Shown piece by piece: positions 22,502 to 33,708 of a stretch of 64,000 nt of DNA. Source of the stretch: Elmis aenea (lineage: Eukaryota > Arthropoda > Insecta > Coleoptera > Elmidae); NCBI GenBank assembly GCA_947652605.1, contig OX393579.1, forward strand, positions 42,476,970-42,540,969. Direction: 5' to 3'. Below the pieces are notes generated by a model. That model was not told the origin of the DNA. It searched no databases and saw only the letters and a list, made by a program, of their open reading frames with translations. A program made the translations under genes and the position numbers. Numbering within the stretch: position 1 is the stretch's first letter; each line of letters opens with the position of its first letter.

Positions 22502-22914
22502 GTGTGTACTACGGGACAGTGTGTACCTTGAGACAGTCGTATATTACATATAATATTTTAAATTTTGCGCCAAAACCCCCACTATACGCCACAGTTACGT
22601 TAAGAAATGCCGCCATTTGTGTTCTTGTGTTAAACTGTCGTGTTATAACGAACTCTTAGAATATTGGTGATATAAATCGAAATTCAGTAAATTTTAATCC
22701 GTGGACATCGCGATTTATAAAAATAAAGGTATGTAGATTAATTTACACACATTTATACGATTGTAGTTGTTATTCATTTTTTAACATATTTCACTAATAG
22801 TAACTCTTGGTACGTATAAATTTGACTTGTGTCAGGTGTACGAACGTTGTATATATAAATGTGTACCTTAGGACACTAAAAATAGTGTACCATGGGACGT
22901 GTCCCAAGGTACAC
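22502..22914. repeat. Left subterminal GTGTACC motif cluster of the pogo-like element
   Basis: Copies of a motif close to GTGTACCTTGGGAC start at about 22502 (gtgtactacgggac), 22518 (gtgtaccttgagac), 22861 (gtgtaccttaggac), 22885 (gtgtaccatgggac) and, reversed, at 22900 (gtcccaaggtacac). Two of these form a head-to-head pair 45 bp upstream of the transposase start. They are candidate transposase-binding sites and could also act on the promoter (inference). Confidence 0.7.
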
Positions 22915-22958
22915 ATAAGCGTTAATTCATTTTTGATTATTATTTTTGTTGTGCTTAG

Positions 22959-24011
22959 ATGCCTCGAAGCAAATTGAAAATCAAAAGGACACTTCCGGAC
23001 CCCAAAACTATTACAACAGCAGCTGAGAAAGTATTAAAAAATAAATTTACCTTAAGAGAGGCTGCTCTAGAATTTAAAGTTTCAAGATCTACTTTAAGTA
23101 GACATTTAAAGAAACACAGAGAGAGTGGTCAAGAGCGTTTTGTTTATATAGCATCAAATGCTGTGAAACAGGTATTCTCTAAAGTTCAAGAAGACGAACT
23201 AATTGTTTATTTAAAGCAGTGTTCAAATATGCATTATGGCCTTTCAACAAAAGAAGTAAGGAAATTGGCATATAACTATGCGGTGGCAAATGCTATTAAA
23301 TTTCCGGAATCTTGGAAAGTTGATGAAGTAGCAGGTATAGATTGGTTGAAATTTGTCCTAAAAAGAAATAACGATATCAGTTTACGTAAGCCACAAGCAA
23401 CTAGTTTGGCACGATCAACAGCATTTAATAAAACCAACGTAAATCTTTTTTTCGATAAACTGGAAGAAGTTATGAACAGAAACAGTTTTTCTGCAGCAAA
23501 TATATTTAACATGGATGAAACTGCTGTTTCAACTGTCCATACCCCTACTCGCATTCTGGCACCCAAAGGGATGAAACAAGTAGGAAGCATGACTTCAGGT
23601 GAGGGGGGAACGACTGTTACTATGATAGGTAGTGTAAATGCACTCGGAAATTCTATTCCACCTGTATTCGTTTTTCCCAGGGTACATTATAAAGATCATA
23701 TGCTAAAGGGAGCTCCAATTGGAAGCATAGGAATGGCTAATCCGAGTGGATGGTCTAATTCAAACATATTTGTGAAATATTTACATCATGTAGTAAAATA
23801 TACTCGCCCAAATGAAACTAATAAAATATTATTAATTATGGATAATCATGACAGTCATATTTCTGTTGAAAGTGTGAATTATGCAAAAGAAAATTTTATA
23901 ATAATGCTGACAATACCGCCACACACAAGCCACAAACTTCAGCCACTTGATAGGACCGTGTTTGGTCCCTTTAAAAAATATTACAACTTCAGGCCAGTGG
24001 TAAACCTATGA
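22959..24011 (+). pseudogene. pogo-like transposase, N-terminal and catalytic part
   Basis: The 350-codon frame starts MPRSKLKIKR. Residues 19-57 form a psq-type helix-turn-helix (TLREAALEFKVSRSTLSRHL). A CENP-B-like second DNA-binding region follows (about 70-150), then the DDE_1 catalytic core. The triad is visible: D186 in NMDET, D295 in LLIMDNHDSH and D331 in LQPLDRTVFGPF, with 35 residues between the last two. This is the enzyme that cuts and rejoins the element's ends. The frame goes wrong after KKYYNFRP, and the next coding piece resumes with GKPMTIYDVAE in another frame, so a small deletion is likely at about 23990. Confidence 0.93.
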
Positions 24012-24897
24012 CCATTTATGATGTTGCTGAGTGTACTGGAAAAGCATATCCCAAAGCATTTTCAGCCGAAAATATTCAGTCTGGATTTAGAGTAGCTGGA
24101 ATATACCCATTAAATAGAAACGTATTTAAGAACCATGAGTTTTTGACTTCATTTGTAACAGACAGGCCACTTAATATAGAAGAAACGTTAGCTGAGCCAT
24201 CCACTTCCCAAGTTTCTACACAGCTTCATTTGACACCCGAAAAGATCAGGCTACTAAATACTACAGAAGAAACGTTAACTGAATCATCTACTTCTCAAGT
24301 TCCTACTCAGTTTCATGTGACACCCGAACAAATCAGGCCCTTTCCAAAGGCAAAACCTAGAAAAGGTACTAAACGTGGTGGCAGAAAATCAGGTCGTTGC
24401 AGGATATTAACTGATACACCTGAAAAACGGGAGGTTGAAGAACAGGCAGCTATGAAAGAAAAAAAAATCAGCTCAAAAAGACAACAGTAAAAAAGAGAAA
24501 AATAGTATTCAGCAGTAGTTCAGAAGATAATGAAGAGTTTGTGGAATCCGATGACAGTTTAGAAGATACTGAGTGGAAAGAATTAGAAACCGAAGACGAC
24601 GAAATAAATAACGATCTAAAAGCAAATGATTTTATATTGGTAAACCTATCTTCCAAAAAATTAAGTAAATACTACGTTGCAAATATTGTTGAAATATTAC
24701 CAGATGATACTTTAGCCATAAAATATCTAAAAAAGAAAGCCTGCAACAAATTCGTTATTGCAGATGACACTGTTTATGAACTACAAGCCACTGATGTTGT
24801 AATGAAATTACCTTCACCCGATATAATAGGTGGCACAGAAAGAACGAGCAAAGACATGAAATTTTCTGTCGACCTTTCTGTTTATAATGTGGAATAA
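24008..24897 (+). pseudogene. pogo-like transposase, C-terminal part in two displaced frames
   Basis: From 24008 the frame reads MTIYDVAECTGKAYPKAF and ENIQSGFRVAGIYPLNRNVF, the segment that follows the catalytic core in pogo-like transposases. A duplicated module (TSQVSTQLHLTPEKIR and TSQVPTQFHVTPEQIR) and a basic patch come next, ending at 24490. The tail continues in a third frame at 24541-24897: acidic (ESDDSLEDTEWKELE), then ANDFILVNLSSKKLSKYYVA and VEILPDDTLAIKYLKKKACN. The switch lies in an A-rich tract near 24455-24500. The tail resembles the one at 46229. Confidence 0.85.
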
Positions 24898-24913
24898 AAC
24901 GTTTGATTATTAA

Positions 24914-25153
24914 GTCCCGAGGTACACTGACGTATGTCTCAAGGTACACACAGTGTTTGTACCTCGGGACATAAAACACTTAACATAAAATAATGAATTT
25001 TGAGTTTTATTTTTATTTTTATACTACTTTCTGTTTATGTTAAAAAATATGTTACTAATAAAGTATTATTTTACAATAAAAATTATTGTTTTTTCATTTC
25101 TTAAAAAAAATAAAAGATTAGCAGCTTTGAATTTTTTCGTCTCAAGGTACACA
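24914..25153. repeat. Right subterminal GTGTACC motif cluster of the pogo-like element
   Basis: Motif copies occur at about 24914 (gtcccgaggtacac), 24935 (gtctcaaggtacac), 24957 (tgtacctcgggaca) and 25139 (gtctcaaggtacacac, which merges into the terminal repeat). With the five on the left this makes about nine sites, in both orientations, restricted to the non-coding flanks. Confidence 0.7.
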
Positions 25154-25334
25154 CTTCTCCCCTAGTGCAACATATTAGCGCGCCTGCAACGTAGAGTGCA
25201 ACAAAACCGTGATCTACCAAAGTCGGTATTTCGACGAACCATTAAAGGATGTTACACGCTCATGTTGCGAATGTGGACGGCTCTGCCGCAACGTAGCTGT
25301 TTTGGCTCTGTGCTAAGCCCTGCCTTATTTAGTA

Positions 25335-25680
25335 TAGGTTTGATCGTTTTTTGTTATGTTAAATAGACTGTTTGCCATAATTTTAATAAACTTTGAGCTG
25401 ATTTTTCTCGAAAATTTTCTTATGTATGCATACTTTTTTAATACATGGTCGGATTCAAAATTTAATTCTCTATCCGAATCAACAAAAAAATGTATACTAT
25501 GTAATTTAAGAAAAAACAGTTGCCTATCGCTGATTTGACATACGTCATCGTAGAGATAACAAATGCACATCATTTAATAGAGAATTTTTCGCCGTTTTCA
25601 AATATATAAGGTTTGTTGGGGTTATTTTCAATAATTAAAAAGTTATAGGGGTGCGCAAGTCAAACTGAATCACCCGGTAT
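25335..25680 (-). repeat. Single-arm copy of the 6032 palindrome family
   Basis: The right end (aactgaatcacccggtat) matches the terminus of the 6032-6926 palindrome. The interior (acatggtcggattcaaaatt, gatttgacatacgtcatc) matches 40811-41165 in reverse orientation. Only one arm is present. The retroelement relic starts directly after its right end, suggesting it is inserted into that relic. Confidence 0.65.
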
Positions 25681-25684
25681 AGGA

Positions 25685-27170
25685 ATGAGTTTAGACAAAA
25701 CTTTGACGGAGTCAAAACATATAAAAACCAAGTGTGAAAGAGATATCAGCCTACTTAAATGTGTAAGTAAATATAAGTGTGGAACCGATCCCAAGACAGC
25801 GATAATGTTTTGTAGAACCTATATTCGCTCAATTTTGTATTATGGATCGATGTACGGTTTTGCGTCAAAAACTAACCTTTTGGAGCTAGACCGTATCCAG
25901 TTTAAGGCTCTTAGAGCCTGCATTGGTGCAATGAAAAGTTCACAATGTCAAGCCTTACTAGCAGAAACTCAAGATTGGATTAGACGAAAGTTTCTGGCTT
26001 TTAAAATGCTCGTCAAAATTAGCAGCTCACAATCAAATAAAATTACTAATAAACTTTACTACTTCAGCACTGAAAATCTTACAAAAAGATAATGGAAGAA
26101 CAAAAACAGCCCCCCGCTAGTCGAGGCATTTTACGATACCAACCGATACGCAGTATTAATAGAAAATAACCATGCGGGTTCAATTTTTAATTTCGACTAC
26201 GATATGATGTTTCATAAGCCTCGTGTCATTTATCTAGTCTATTCTGATATCCAAATGTTAAACAACAACATTATAAAACCTTTTATAAACCGTTACAAAA
26301 ATCTCATTGTTGCGTATACTGATGGCTGCAAACCGAATGACGGTGTTGGTGTTGGTAGTGCTTTTTTATTAAAAATTACAATATTTTGAAAACCTAAAGC
26401 ATTCCTTTAAGTTCAATCTATACTGCTGAGGCATATATGCGATCGAGCGAGCTTTAAAACACATTAAAACTAAGTATAATGCTCAAAACATCGTTATACT
26501 TTCCGATTCGAGATCTGTATTAAACAAAATACGTCATTAACAAAAAAAAAAAAACGTCCAGGTGTGATATCTAACATTGAAAAACCTCTTCTAAATCTAA
26601 CGAAAATAAAATGCTCAGTGGACTTCGTATGGACGAAAATCGTCTATAACGAGCTTTTAGACGGCCTAGCTAGAGAAGCTACCTTTCTGCCTGTCCCCAA
26701 TAATATTGTCTTACTTGATGATTTCAATAAATATTTTAAATTTCTCACCAGGACTCTGTGGAGTCAAAGTTGGGATCAGTTCGCAAACTCTTCATTGACT
26801 CAATACACGTTAATACACCTCACTTTACCAAATATAGTTCCACACATAACATCTTTCAATGTCATATTCAGCAACTATCACCCGACTAAAATTAAATCAT
26901 GGCAACTTTCCCTCCCATCTGCATAAAATTGGAATAAACGATAGCCCGGTATGCCCATGTGACGGGCAGTCTTACGGATACCTAAATCATCTATTTTTTT
27001 GCGTGTAGTCTAAATACAACCAACACAGAAAAACATTATAAAGATCTGATATCGTTGGGGGTGCACCTCCCTGTTAACATAGTGTCGTTTCCATGTGTAA
27101 TATCAAGGGACATTTGCGACGTTCTAGTCAATTTTACTCGACTCACTAATTTAAATTAACTAACATATTT
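25685..27170 (+). pseudogene. Non-LTR retrotransposon relic: RT thumb plus RNase H
   Basis: The first 135 codons carry the RT thumb and connection (RTYIRSILYYGSMYGFASKT, LRACIGAMKSSQCQALLAET, RRKFLAFKML). An RNase H domain follows in broken frames: YTDGCKPNDGVGVGSAF (first acidic residue D), AEAY, ALKHIKTKYNAQNIVILSDS, then NELLDGLAREA. The tail LHKIGINDSPVCPCDGQSYG with HLFFCV (about 26920-27005) is the usual C-terminal zinc-knuckle-like segment. RNase H places it near the I/R1/LOA-type elements. Stops and frameshifts are many, and the catalytic palm is missing upstream. Confidence 0.8.
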
Positions 27171-28150
27171 ATGTCTCAAAAAGCCACCTCATTGTACTCG
27201 TATTTAAGTTTCAAATAAGTGTTTCAAACCTTATGACATCTATTGAGCAGCTCTCTTATCATAGGTACCTGAAAAAAAAACAAAGTCTAGTTTTATAAAA
27301 TTGTTAAAAACATCAAATACAATTTTTAATATAAAAGATAATATTTGTTGCTTAAAAGTAATTGTAAAGGAGATACAAATATCCAACCAAAACTTTCCTT
27401 TGGTGATTAGAGTCAAACTTCTTGCAATGAAAAACGTGTTTAGTAATTTGCAATAGTAATTAACTTTCCAATAATATTTGATACCACATTTAAGAAAATT
27501 AATATACGCATCGAGTATCATGACAAGCAAAAAAATTTCAAAGTTTATTTTAAGGCCTCTACTCATTACCCAACTTGTCGGAGCCGACCGTCGGGAACTC
27601 CGTGTTGGGTGTTGTCTACACACCTCCCGACCAGTCCAACCAACACAGCATAAACGTCATAACTTTTTTTATTATTTTGGCTTGATGCCATTTTGTGGAT
27701 AACAAATTTATAAATAGCGTTAATGTTTCAAGGGTAATATAACTAGTGCATACAATTTTTTGATAATTGCTTACCGTTTCCACGGAAACTTCTAACAATT
27801 TCACGACACAAAATGTCATCTGAAAATTTCACGAGACGAAGTCGAGTGGAATTTTCTGTGACTTTTGTGGAGTGAAATTGGACAAAGTTTCTGTGGAAAA
27901 GGCAAGCAAATATCCAAAAAAAAATTATGCACGAGTTATATTTAGGAAGACTATTCCACGGTGACGTTAGGTTAGGTTAAGCATTGACGTATGGAATTAT
28001 TCTACATTTGTCAGAATTGTTTGTGTTGATCGATTGCGGGACAACGTCACCGCGGCAACGGGATATACTCACCTGTCGCTGCGGCAACGGGATATACTCA
28101 CTAGTGAATATATCTTGTTACCGCAGTGATCGATTATTGTCACGTGGAAT

Positions 28151-29676
28151 CAGGGCCGGATTAACCTTTTGTGGGGCCCTAGACATTTTTTTTCTCCGGG
28201 CCCCACGGGGCTGAGGTTAATTAGAATTAAACTTTCACCAATTAACAAAAAAAATAGGACTTTATTGCGTAAAAATACATAAAAATTAAAAAGCATAATA
28301 AAAAAATAGTTTTTAATAGAAAAAACAATAAATCTTAATATTGTCATTACGAGTATGTCGCACATATTAGCAAATAAAATTAAAATATACATATTATAAA
28401 TAGTGTATTAATTACTATTCAACGGTAAAAATAAACCAGTATTTCCTCCAACATAATTTCCACTTTGGGAAGATCCAGATGAGCTTTTGCAATATTGGTG
28501 TCAATAGGCCCTTCTTGTTAGTAATATTTTGATCGAATTTCTATGATCTATCGAATTTTCATATTCCTGGACTCTTACAGATGCATTCTTCCAGTCACTG
28601 TATCCTTCTGTTAAAGTTGTATGTTTCCCCGAAAATATTTTGCAAACAACAATAAATTGCTTTACTGATAGCACTATAAACTAGCCACTCTCTAGCAATT
28701 TTTTCGCTATTTGCTTTGGTTCGAAAAAATATATTTTCTTTCAGCGATCTTGATACATCTTTACCTCCCTCTTTTACCACCTTTTTAGCCGTATAAATAA
28801 GTGAAATATTAGAAGGTGGTTTGTTTTTAAGAATGTAATCTTGAGATTTACTTGGTAAATCCTGGGCCCATGAAGAAATATCCATATTTTTTATTACATT
28901 TAAGAATTGAGCATCATAGTGTATTTCATGTAAATCATTTATGTCGATTTCTTCATTTTCATTTTCGCTATTTTCGACACATTCTTCTTGTTTTGTTTGT
29001 TCTTGATTATCATCAGGTAATTGATCTACATTTATTATATGCACATCTTCTATATCTTTTTTAGTATTTTCTTCACTTCCGCCTTGTTTTACTGAGGGCT
29101 CGCCAATCTGATCGCTGCCTAGTAGTTTTTCTTTAATATACTTTAACATAGCATTTTTTTGTTTTCTGATTTCCTCTTCTCTCTTTAGTTTTTTCTTCGT
29201 TTTTTCGTGGCCGCTAGCGTTACGGTAACTCATTTTCTAGCAAAAATTAAACTTACTTGTTATATGGAAAAGTATTTATCTACGTATATAACTAATATGT
29301 TTCAAAGAGCAAAAACAAAAACTACACTACAAAGAACTTCGCTTAGGACGCAGAAATAATAAGAAAAACAAAAAAAAAATTCTTTATGTGTACTGCATCG
29401 CTGCGTGCCGTTCACAAGTTCATACTAAAATGTTTCACTAATGAAGAATGAAGACGCTGCGCCGGCGTCGCCAATCTGCATGACGTGTGAATGTGATTCG
29501 GTAAATTCCGGGAACTTCCTACACAATGTGAAGTGAACTACCAGCGTCCGGCGGTATTATCAAACCGCGCGTATTTTCTATTTATTATTTTTTAATTTTG
29601 ACCGACTGCCGGCCGGGCCCTTTGTATGCGGGCCCTAGACATTTGTCTTTTTTGTCTAGGCCATAATCCGGCCCTG
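28151..29676 (-). mobile_element. Internally deleted hAT transposon (ZMYM1 type)
   Basis: CAGGGCCGGATTA at the left and TAATCCGGCCCTG at the right are perfect inverted repeats, flanked by the perfect 8-bp duplication CGTGGAAT (28143-28150 and 29677-29684). The element carries the N-terminal part of a hAT transposase on the minus strand, joined to what looks like its last residues. The body of the catalytic domain is deleted. It is inserted in the TTA-flanked element at 27553-29868. Confidence 0.93.
28595..29233 (-). pseudogene. hAT transposase N-terminus (TTF-type zinc finger, ZMYM1-like)
   Basis: The frame starts MSYRNASGHEKTKKKLKREE, a lysine-rich leader. An acidic linker follows, then NIFFRTKANSEKIAREWLVY and YSAISKAIYCCLQNIFGE, which is the R.WL.YS...a.yCf.C.lF core of the TTF-type zinc finger. 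The frame breaks at GETYNFNRRIQ. In the next frame DWKNASVRVQEYENSIDHRN continues the zinc-finger domain, and LPKVEIMLEEI near 28450 looks like the C-terminus, implying a large internal deletion. The catalytic acidic residues and the dimerisation domain are absent. Confidence 0.75.
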
Positions 29677-29884
29677 CGTGGAATAGTCGGTTTAATAGTC
29701 CTTATCTAGAGGAATGTGGTGGGGCGGTTGACTTCTTGGATGGTCTGGCCACCCGACCTTTCCAATTTGTCCAACTGTCGGGTTAGTTGGGTGACAGTCC
29801 ACACATTATACAATTTATCGGAATGGTCGGTCGGTTGTCCCGACAAATTGGTAGGTGAGTAGAGGCCTTTACCTCTATTCTTGT

Positions 29885-30620
29885 ATTTGTGTTAGTGCAG
29901 AGATAATTGTACGTTAGTTTTTTTAGTCGTTAATGTTTTAGTGGACTCAATTCTAAATGGATTATAAAATGGCCTATCTTATGGCATAATATTTATCCTT
30001 TTAGTACATGAAGTCTTAGCTTTTACCCATATTTGCACCTAACACATTTACATATTACACTAACATGTTCTTATCTTAATGTAAACAAAGTCACAGCTCT
30101 AGAAGGGGTAGGCGAAATCGTTAAAGATAAAACGATCGATAAATTATCAGCTAAAGTGTTTTTACGTGATTAGTAAGTGCTAAAAAAAGTCGGGTTGACA
30201 ATTGTCTACATGTGTTGTAGGGATAACTTTCTTACCATTAGAGTTACATAGTCGGTTAAATTAGCAAAGTTGGCAGAATTGTACGACGAACTTAATGCCA
30301 TTTTACCATTTGACCTACACCTTCAACTTTTGTAATTTTTTTCAAAAAACTAAGACAATTTTTTCAAAGATAAATAATCTCATAGCCACTTACGTTAAAA
30401 CTAAAATGTAGATATTTTTACGTAGAATTAGAAAAAAATATCTAAAAAGTCATAGCACACTCGATTTTTAAGCCAAACTTGACTTTTTTAAAATGGCAAA
30501 TATAGTTGGCTATGGGTTCATTAAAAAAAACAATTTTTTTTCGTTTCAATGATGTAAGTATAGATTGTTAGATTTATCTTTAAAATAAGTACATATATTA
30601 CAATATCATTGTCTTTATAC
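29885..30620. other. AT-rich stretch without a recognised gene
   Basis: Only scattered AT-rich sequence is seen. The block gcaaatatagttggctatgg near 30496 resembles parts of the foldback families near 4390 and 49990. Confidence 0.4.
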
Positions 30621-30621
30621 C

Positions 30622-31016
30622 AGGGCATGAAACCGGTTTTTTAAACCGGTTTAAAAAACCGGTTAACCGTTATTTTTTGTCAGAAAAAGTGATTTTTAAC
30701 CGAAACCGAAACCGTTATTTTTAAAGGCAAAAAAAAACGGTAACCTTTAACCAAAATAATAAAAAACCGGTTTTTTTAATAAAAATTACGATGAAAAATA
30801 CAAAATCTGTAGTAAATGCGATTAGTTTACCAAAAGTCATTACTGAACTCTTGACTGTACATTTATTATAAAATTATAAATAAATAATATCTTTTCACAC
30901 TTTGCATTCCTGATCTAAATAATTTTAAAAACCGGTTAATTTAACCGGTTTTTTAAACCGGTTTATAATTTAAATCGGTTTTTTACACTAAACCGGTAAA
31001 ATCGGACTGATCCTTC
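30622..31016. mobile_element. hAT-like MITE with AAACCGGTTT arrays
   Basis: It begins agggcatgaaaccggttttt. Both ends are filled with copies of aaccggtt (left 30630-30770, right 30925-31005), while the middle is AT-rich. The design matches non-autonomous hAT elements with subterminal repeats. I could not find a convincing 8-bp duplication, so the borders and superfamily are tentative. Confidence 0.5.
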
Positions 31017-31042
31017 CAAAATAAAGGATCTAGAAAGCTTAC

Positions 31043-32170
31043 AATCGGCTCAGCCTCACTGGGACTATAGCCACTATATCTTGTATATTACTACAAAATC
31101 TGTACACTTCTGATTTACCTGTAAGAACAATATAGAAATTGCTACCTTCGCAGACGACACTGATATAATGGCGTCACACACAGACCCAAAATTGACTTCT
31201 CACTTTCTTTATCTGAACAAAATAGACAATTGGCTAAAACTATGGCGAATTCGAGCCAATAATATGAAATCTATACAAATCAACTTCACCCTCAAAAAAC
31301 AAATTTTCCCCAGGGTAACACTGAACGGAAATCCTCGTCCGCAAAAGGATGAAGTGAAATACCTGGAAATTCACCTAGAAAAAAAACTAGGGTGACCAGA
31401 CGTCCCAATTTTTAGGCATTTCTCCCTATTTTTGGTCGAATGTCCCGATGTTCCCAAGAATTATTTTCGGGACTATTGTGTCCCGATTTTCAAATACTAC
31501 TCCTATAATTTTTAGTTAGATAGACAATCACAATTCACAATAAAATGTTGATATTTCTTAAAACTCCTTTGAAAAATCCATTTTCTTGTCTAGGTATGTC
31601 TGCTTAGAAAAAATCTTTCAAGTGTTTAAAGTATGTATAAAAAAATAATATGAGAAAAATATTTTTTACAAATAATAAAGATAAGATATATTTTTGATGA
31701 CATTGTGATGGGTGTCCCAAAAGTGATCATATATTTTGGTGAATTTACGCGTTTAAAAAAAATTATATTCTGGCACAATGCTTTGTCTATTATTATACAA
31801 ATGTATGCATATACAAAATTTTAATTAACTTACACGATTTTTTAAATACATAAATTTGTATGATAATAAACATACCATTGTATTCAAATTAATAAAATTC
31901 ACCTAAGTAGATAATTACTTATCTGGACACTCTGCATTTTGGAAATTTTTGAATATCAATGTAACTGAAAAAAACCTTTTTTTATTTTTTTTTACCCGAT
32001 TTTTAGCTGTACCGAACTGGTTACCCTAGAAAAGACTTACTTGGGCCAAATACATCTCGCTAAATCGACTGAGGCTTGGCCAAACCTACCGAAAGATGTA
32101 TTGGTTTATGAGCAGACATTCTTACCTATCAATGGGAAATAAGCTCTTCTTTTTCTTAAATAACGTCCGA
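31043..32170 (+). pseudogene. Jockey-clade RT relic interrupted by a hAT
   Basis: After a degraded start, the palm reads IEIATFADDTDIMASHTDP with an intact FADD catalytic box. IDNWLKLWRIRANNMKSIQ, VTLNGNPRPQKDEVKYLEIH and LEKKL follow. The frame is broken by the insertion at 31388-32028 and resumes as TWAKYISLN and YRKMYWFMSRHSYLSMGNKL. This is the Jockey RT order. Sequence before the palm is mostly lost and the 3' end is not found after about 32170. It is a dead, 5'-truncated copy. Confidence 0.85.
31388..32028. mobile_element. hAT-like MITE inserted in the Jockey relic
   Basis: The ends TAGGGTGACCAGACGTCCC and accgaactggttacccta are imperfect inverted repeats (TAGGGTGACCAG against TAGGGTAACCAG). 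The flanks aaaaaaac (31380-31387) and gaaaagac (32029-32036) agree at six of eight positions. Removing the insert restores the Jockey reading LEK(K/R)LTW. The interior is AT-rich and non-coding. Confidence 0.75.
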
Positions 32171-33479
32171 TGTTACTACAGGTTGCGTTATAGTGAAGGA
32201 CGCACTCGCATCATTAAAACCATAAAAGCAAACTACGTTCTTTATTTATCCGGCTTTTCTACTAAACAAGAGCTTTTCATTTAAAAGAGGTACGTAAGTT
32301 TTTGCTATACTTACTTTCGTTCTGTGATGTGATCCAACACCAAAAATTTTAACAAAGTTAATTAATTATTATTAACGCTTGTTTTTTTTTTAATGCTGAA
32401 GAAACGAAATAAAAAATTATTTACAAAGAAGCCTTCAAACAAAAATAGCTTGCTAACAAACTTGCTGAACTACAATTTGGTAATTTGACGCTAGTTCTTA
32501 TAGCACTAAGTAATTGGAATACTAATTGAGTTTTACCAACATGTGCTTTGTAATTAGTTAAAGTAGCAAAGTATAGTGATTGGGTAAATTATTTTATTAA
32601 ATTTTAATGATGTATTATGAAAAAGTAGTCTGAAGTATTTTACCGTCTCGAGTAGTCGATGTAACAATTGATTTGATTCAAAAGAAAATTGGCTTTGTTC
32701 GAAAAATAGACATTCACAGAAAGGCAAGTCTCCATTAATTTATATTATTAGAGCGTCCTTGAAAAAGGTCGAGACGATAGGATTTCTTCGTCTGATATAT
32801 TTCTTTTTAGTTTGATATAACAAAAGGTTGTGTCTTGTACCCTTTTTTTGTAAATCACAATTTAATTACAGAGCCCTAACTTCAAATTAAATTGTCAAAT
32901 TTAATCATTCATTTCTTTAATAAAAAAAACTTTGAGTGGCTAATATGTATAAAAGGAATTTTAAGGAAAGTTTCGTAGATTAAAAAAACAAGTTAGACTA
33001 AAATAGACAATTCTCCCTGTTTTAGATAATAACTAAATTATTCCCAGCAAGTTTTATTTATTGTGTTTAGGACCAATCTACATACAACTTCAAGGATGTT
33101 ACTTAAGTCACCGCAGACGAAATTTTGTACATTTTAAGCATACTTATTTTCGCCCAACCTGAAAGATATCTTAAGTTTATTTTTTAAATAGAACCCTGTT
33201 ACCTTACAAGGAGGCGTTTGTTTTAAAAATAAGGCTTATAATTTCTACACTCAACTTGGAGTTTTTACATCACTCAAAATAGTAGTCCTTGATGTATCAT
33301 TATCACTTATATTATACAATTATCTTAATTCAAGGTTCATTTGTACAAAAACTGGCATTAAAAATTTAATTACAAGTTTTTATTGCACAAAAAAAATATT
33401 TTGGGTATCAAGTTTTTTATTGTCTAAAGAAAACACCAAAACGCTAAGCTTTTGTTTAACGAAAAACATTTTAAATGTA
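32170..33479. other. AT-rich stretch without a recognised feature
   Basis: I see no coding family, RNA gene or paired termini here. Confidence 0.45.
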
Positions 33480-33708
33480 TAATGCCCGGTTTCTCCGACA
33501 CATCTTAAAATCTAGCTGAATCTTAAGTTCGCCTTAACGGTATAAAGTGTTGCACCAAGCAATTTTAAGAACATATTCGACTTGAGCTGAGCTCACATCT
33601 TGAGTCGCTGTTTACTAGAACTTGAGTTGGAGTACATAACCTAAAAGTATCTTGTATTTGCTTTGTTTGTAGTTAAGTGTTTGTTTAAATTGTGGTTTAA
33701 GTTTAAAT

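Larger units (their letters stand above)
22494..25162 (+). mobile_element. Nearly full-length pogo-like (Tc1/mariner superfamily) transposon
   Basis: Perfect 16-bp terminal repeats GGGGAGAAGTGTGTAC and GTACACACTTCTCCCC are flanked by TA at 22492-22493 and 25163-25164. The 2669-bp element encodes a pogo-type DDE transposase on the plus strand, in one long open frame followed by two displaced frames. Both subterminal regions carry many copies of a 14-bp GTGTACC-type motif. Ends, target site and the helix-turn-helix plus DDE protein agree. The frame breaks suggest the element is inactive, though its perfect TIRs could still be recognised in trans. Confidence 0.93.
27553..29868. mobile_element. 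PIF/Harbinger-like element split by a hAT insertion
   Basis: The left end AGGCCTCTACTCATTACCCA and the right end TTGGTAGGTGAGTAGAGGCCT are inverted repeats, with TTA on both sides (27550-27552 and 29869-29871). A 3-bp TTA duplication suggests PIF/Harbinger, but no transposase of its own remains, so this is provisional. A 1.5-kb hAT element (28151-29676) sits inside. The remaining interior is GC-richer near the ends and holds a small duplication (gcggcaacgggatatactca at about 28052 and 28080). Confidence 0.65.
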
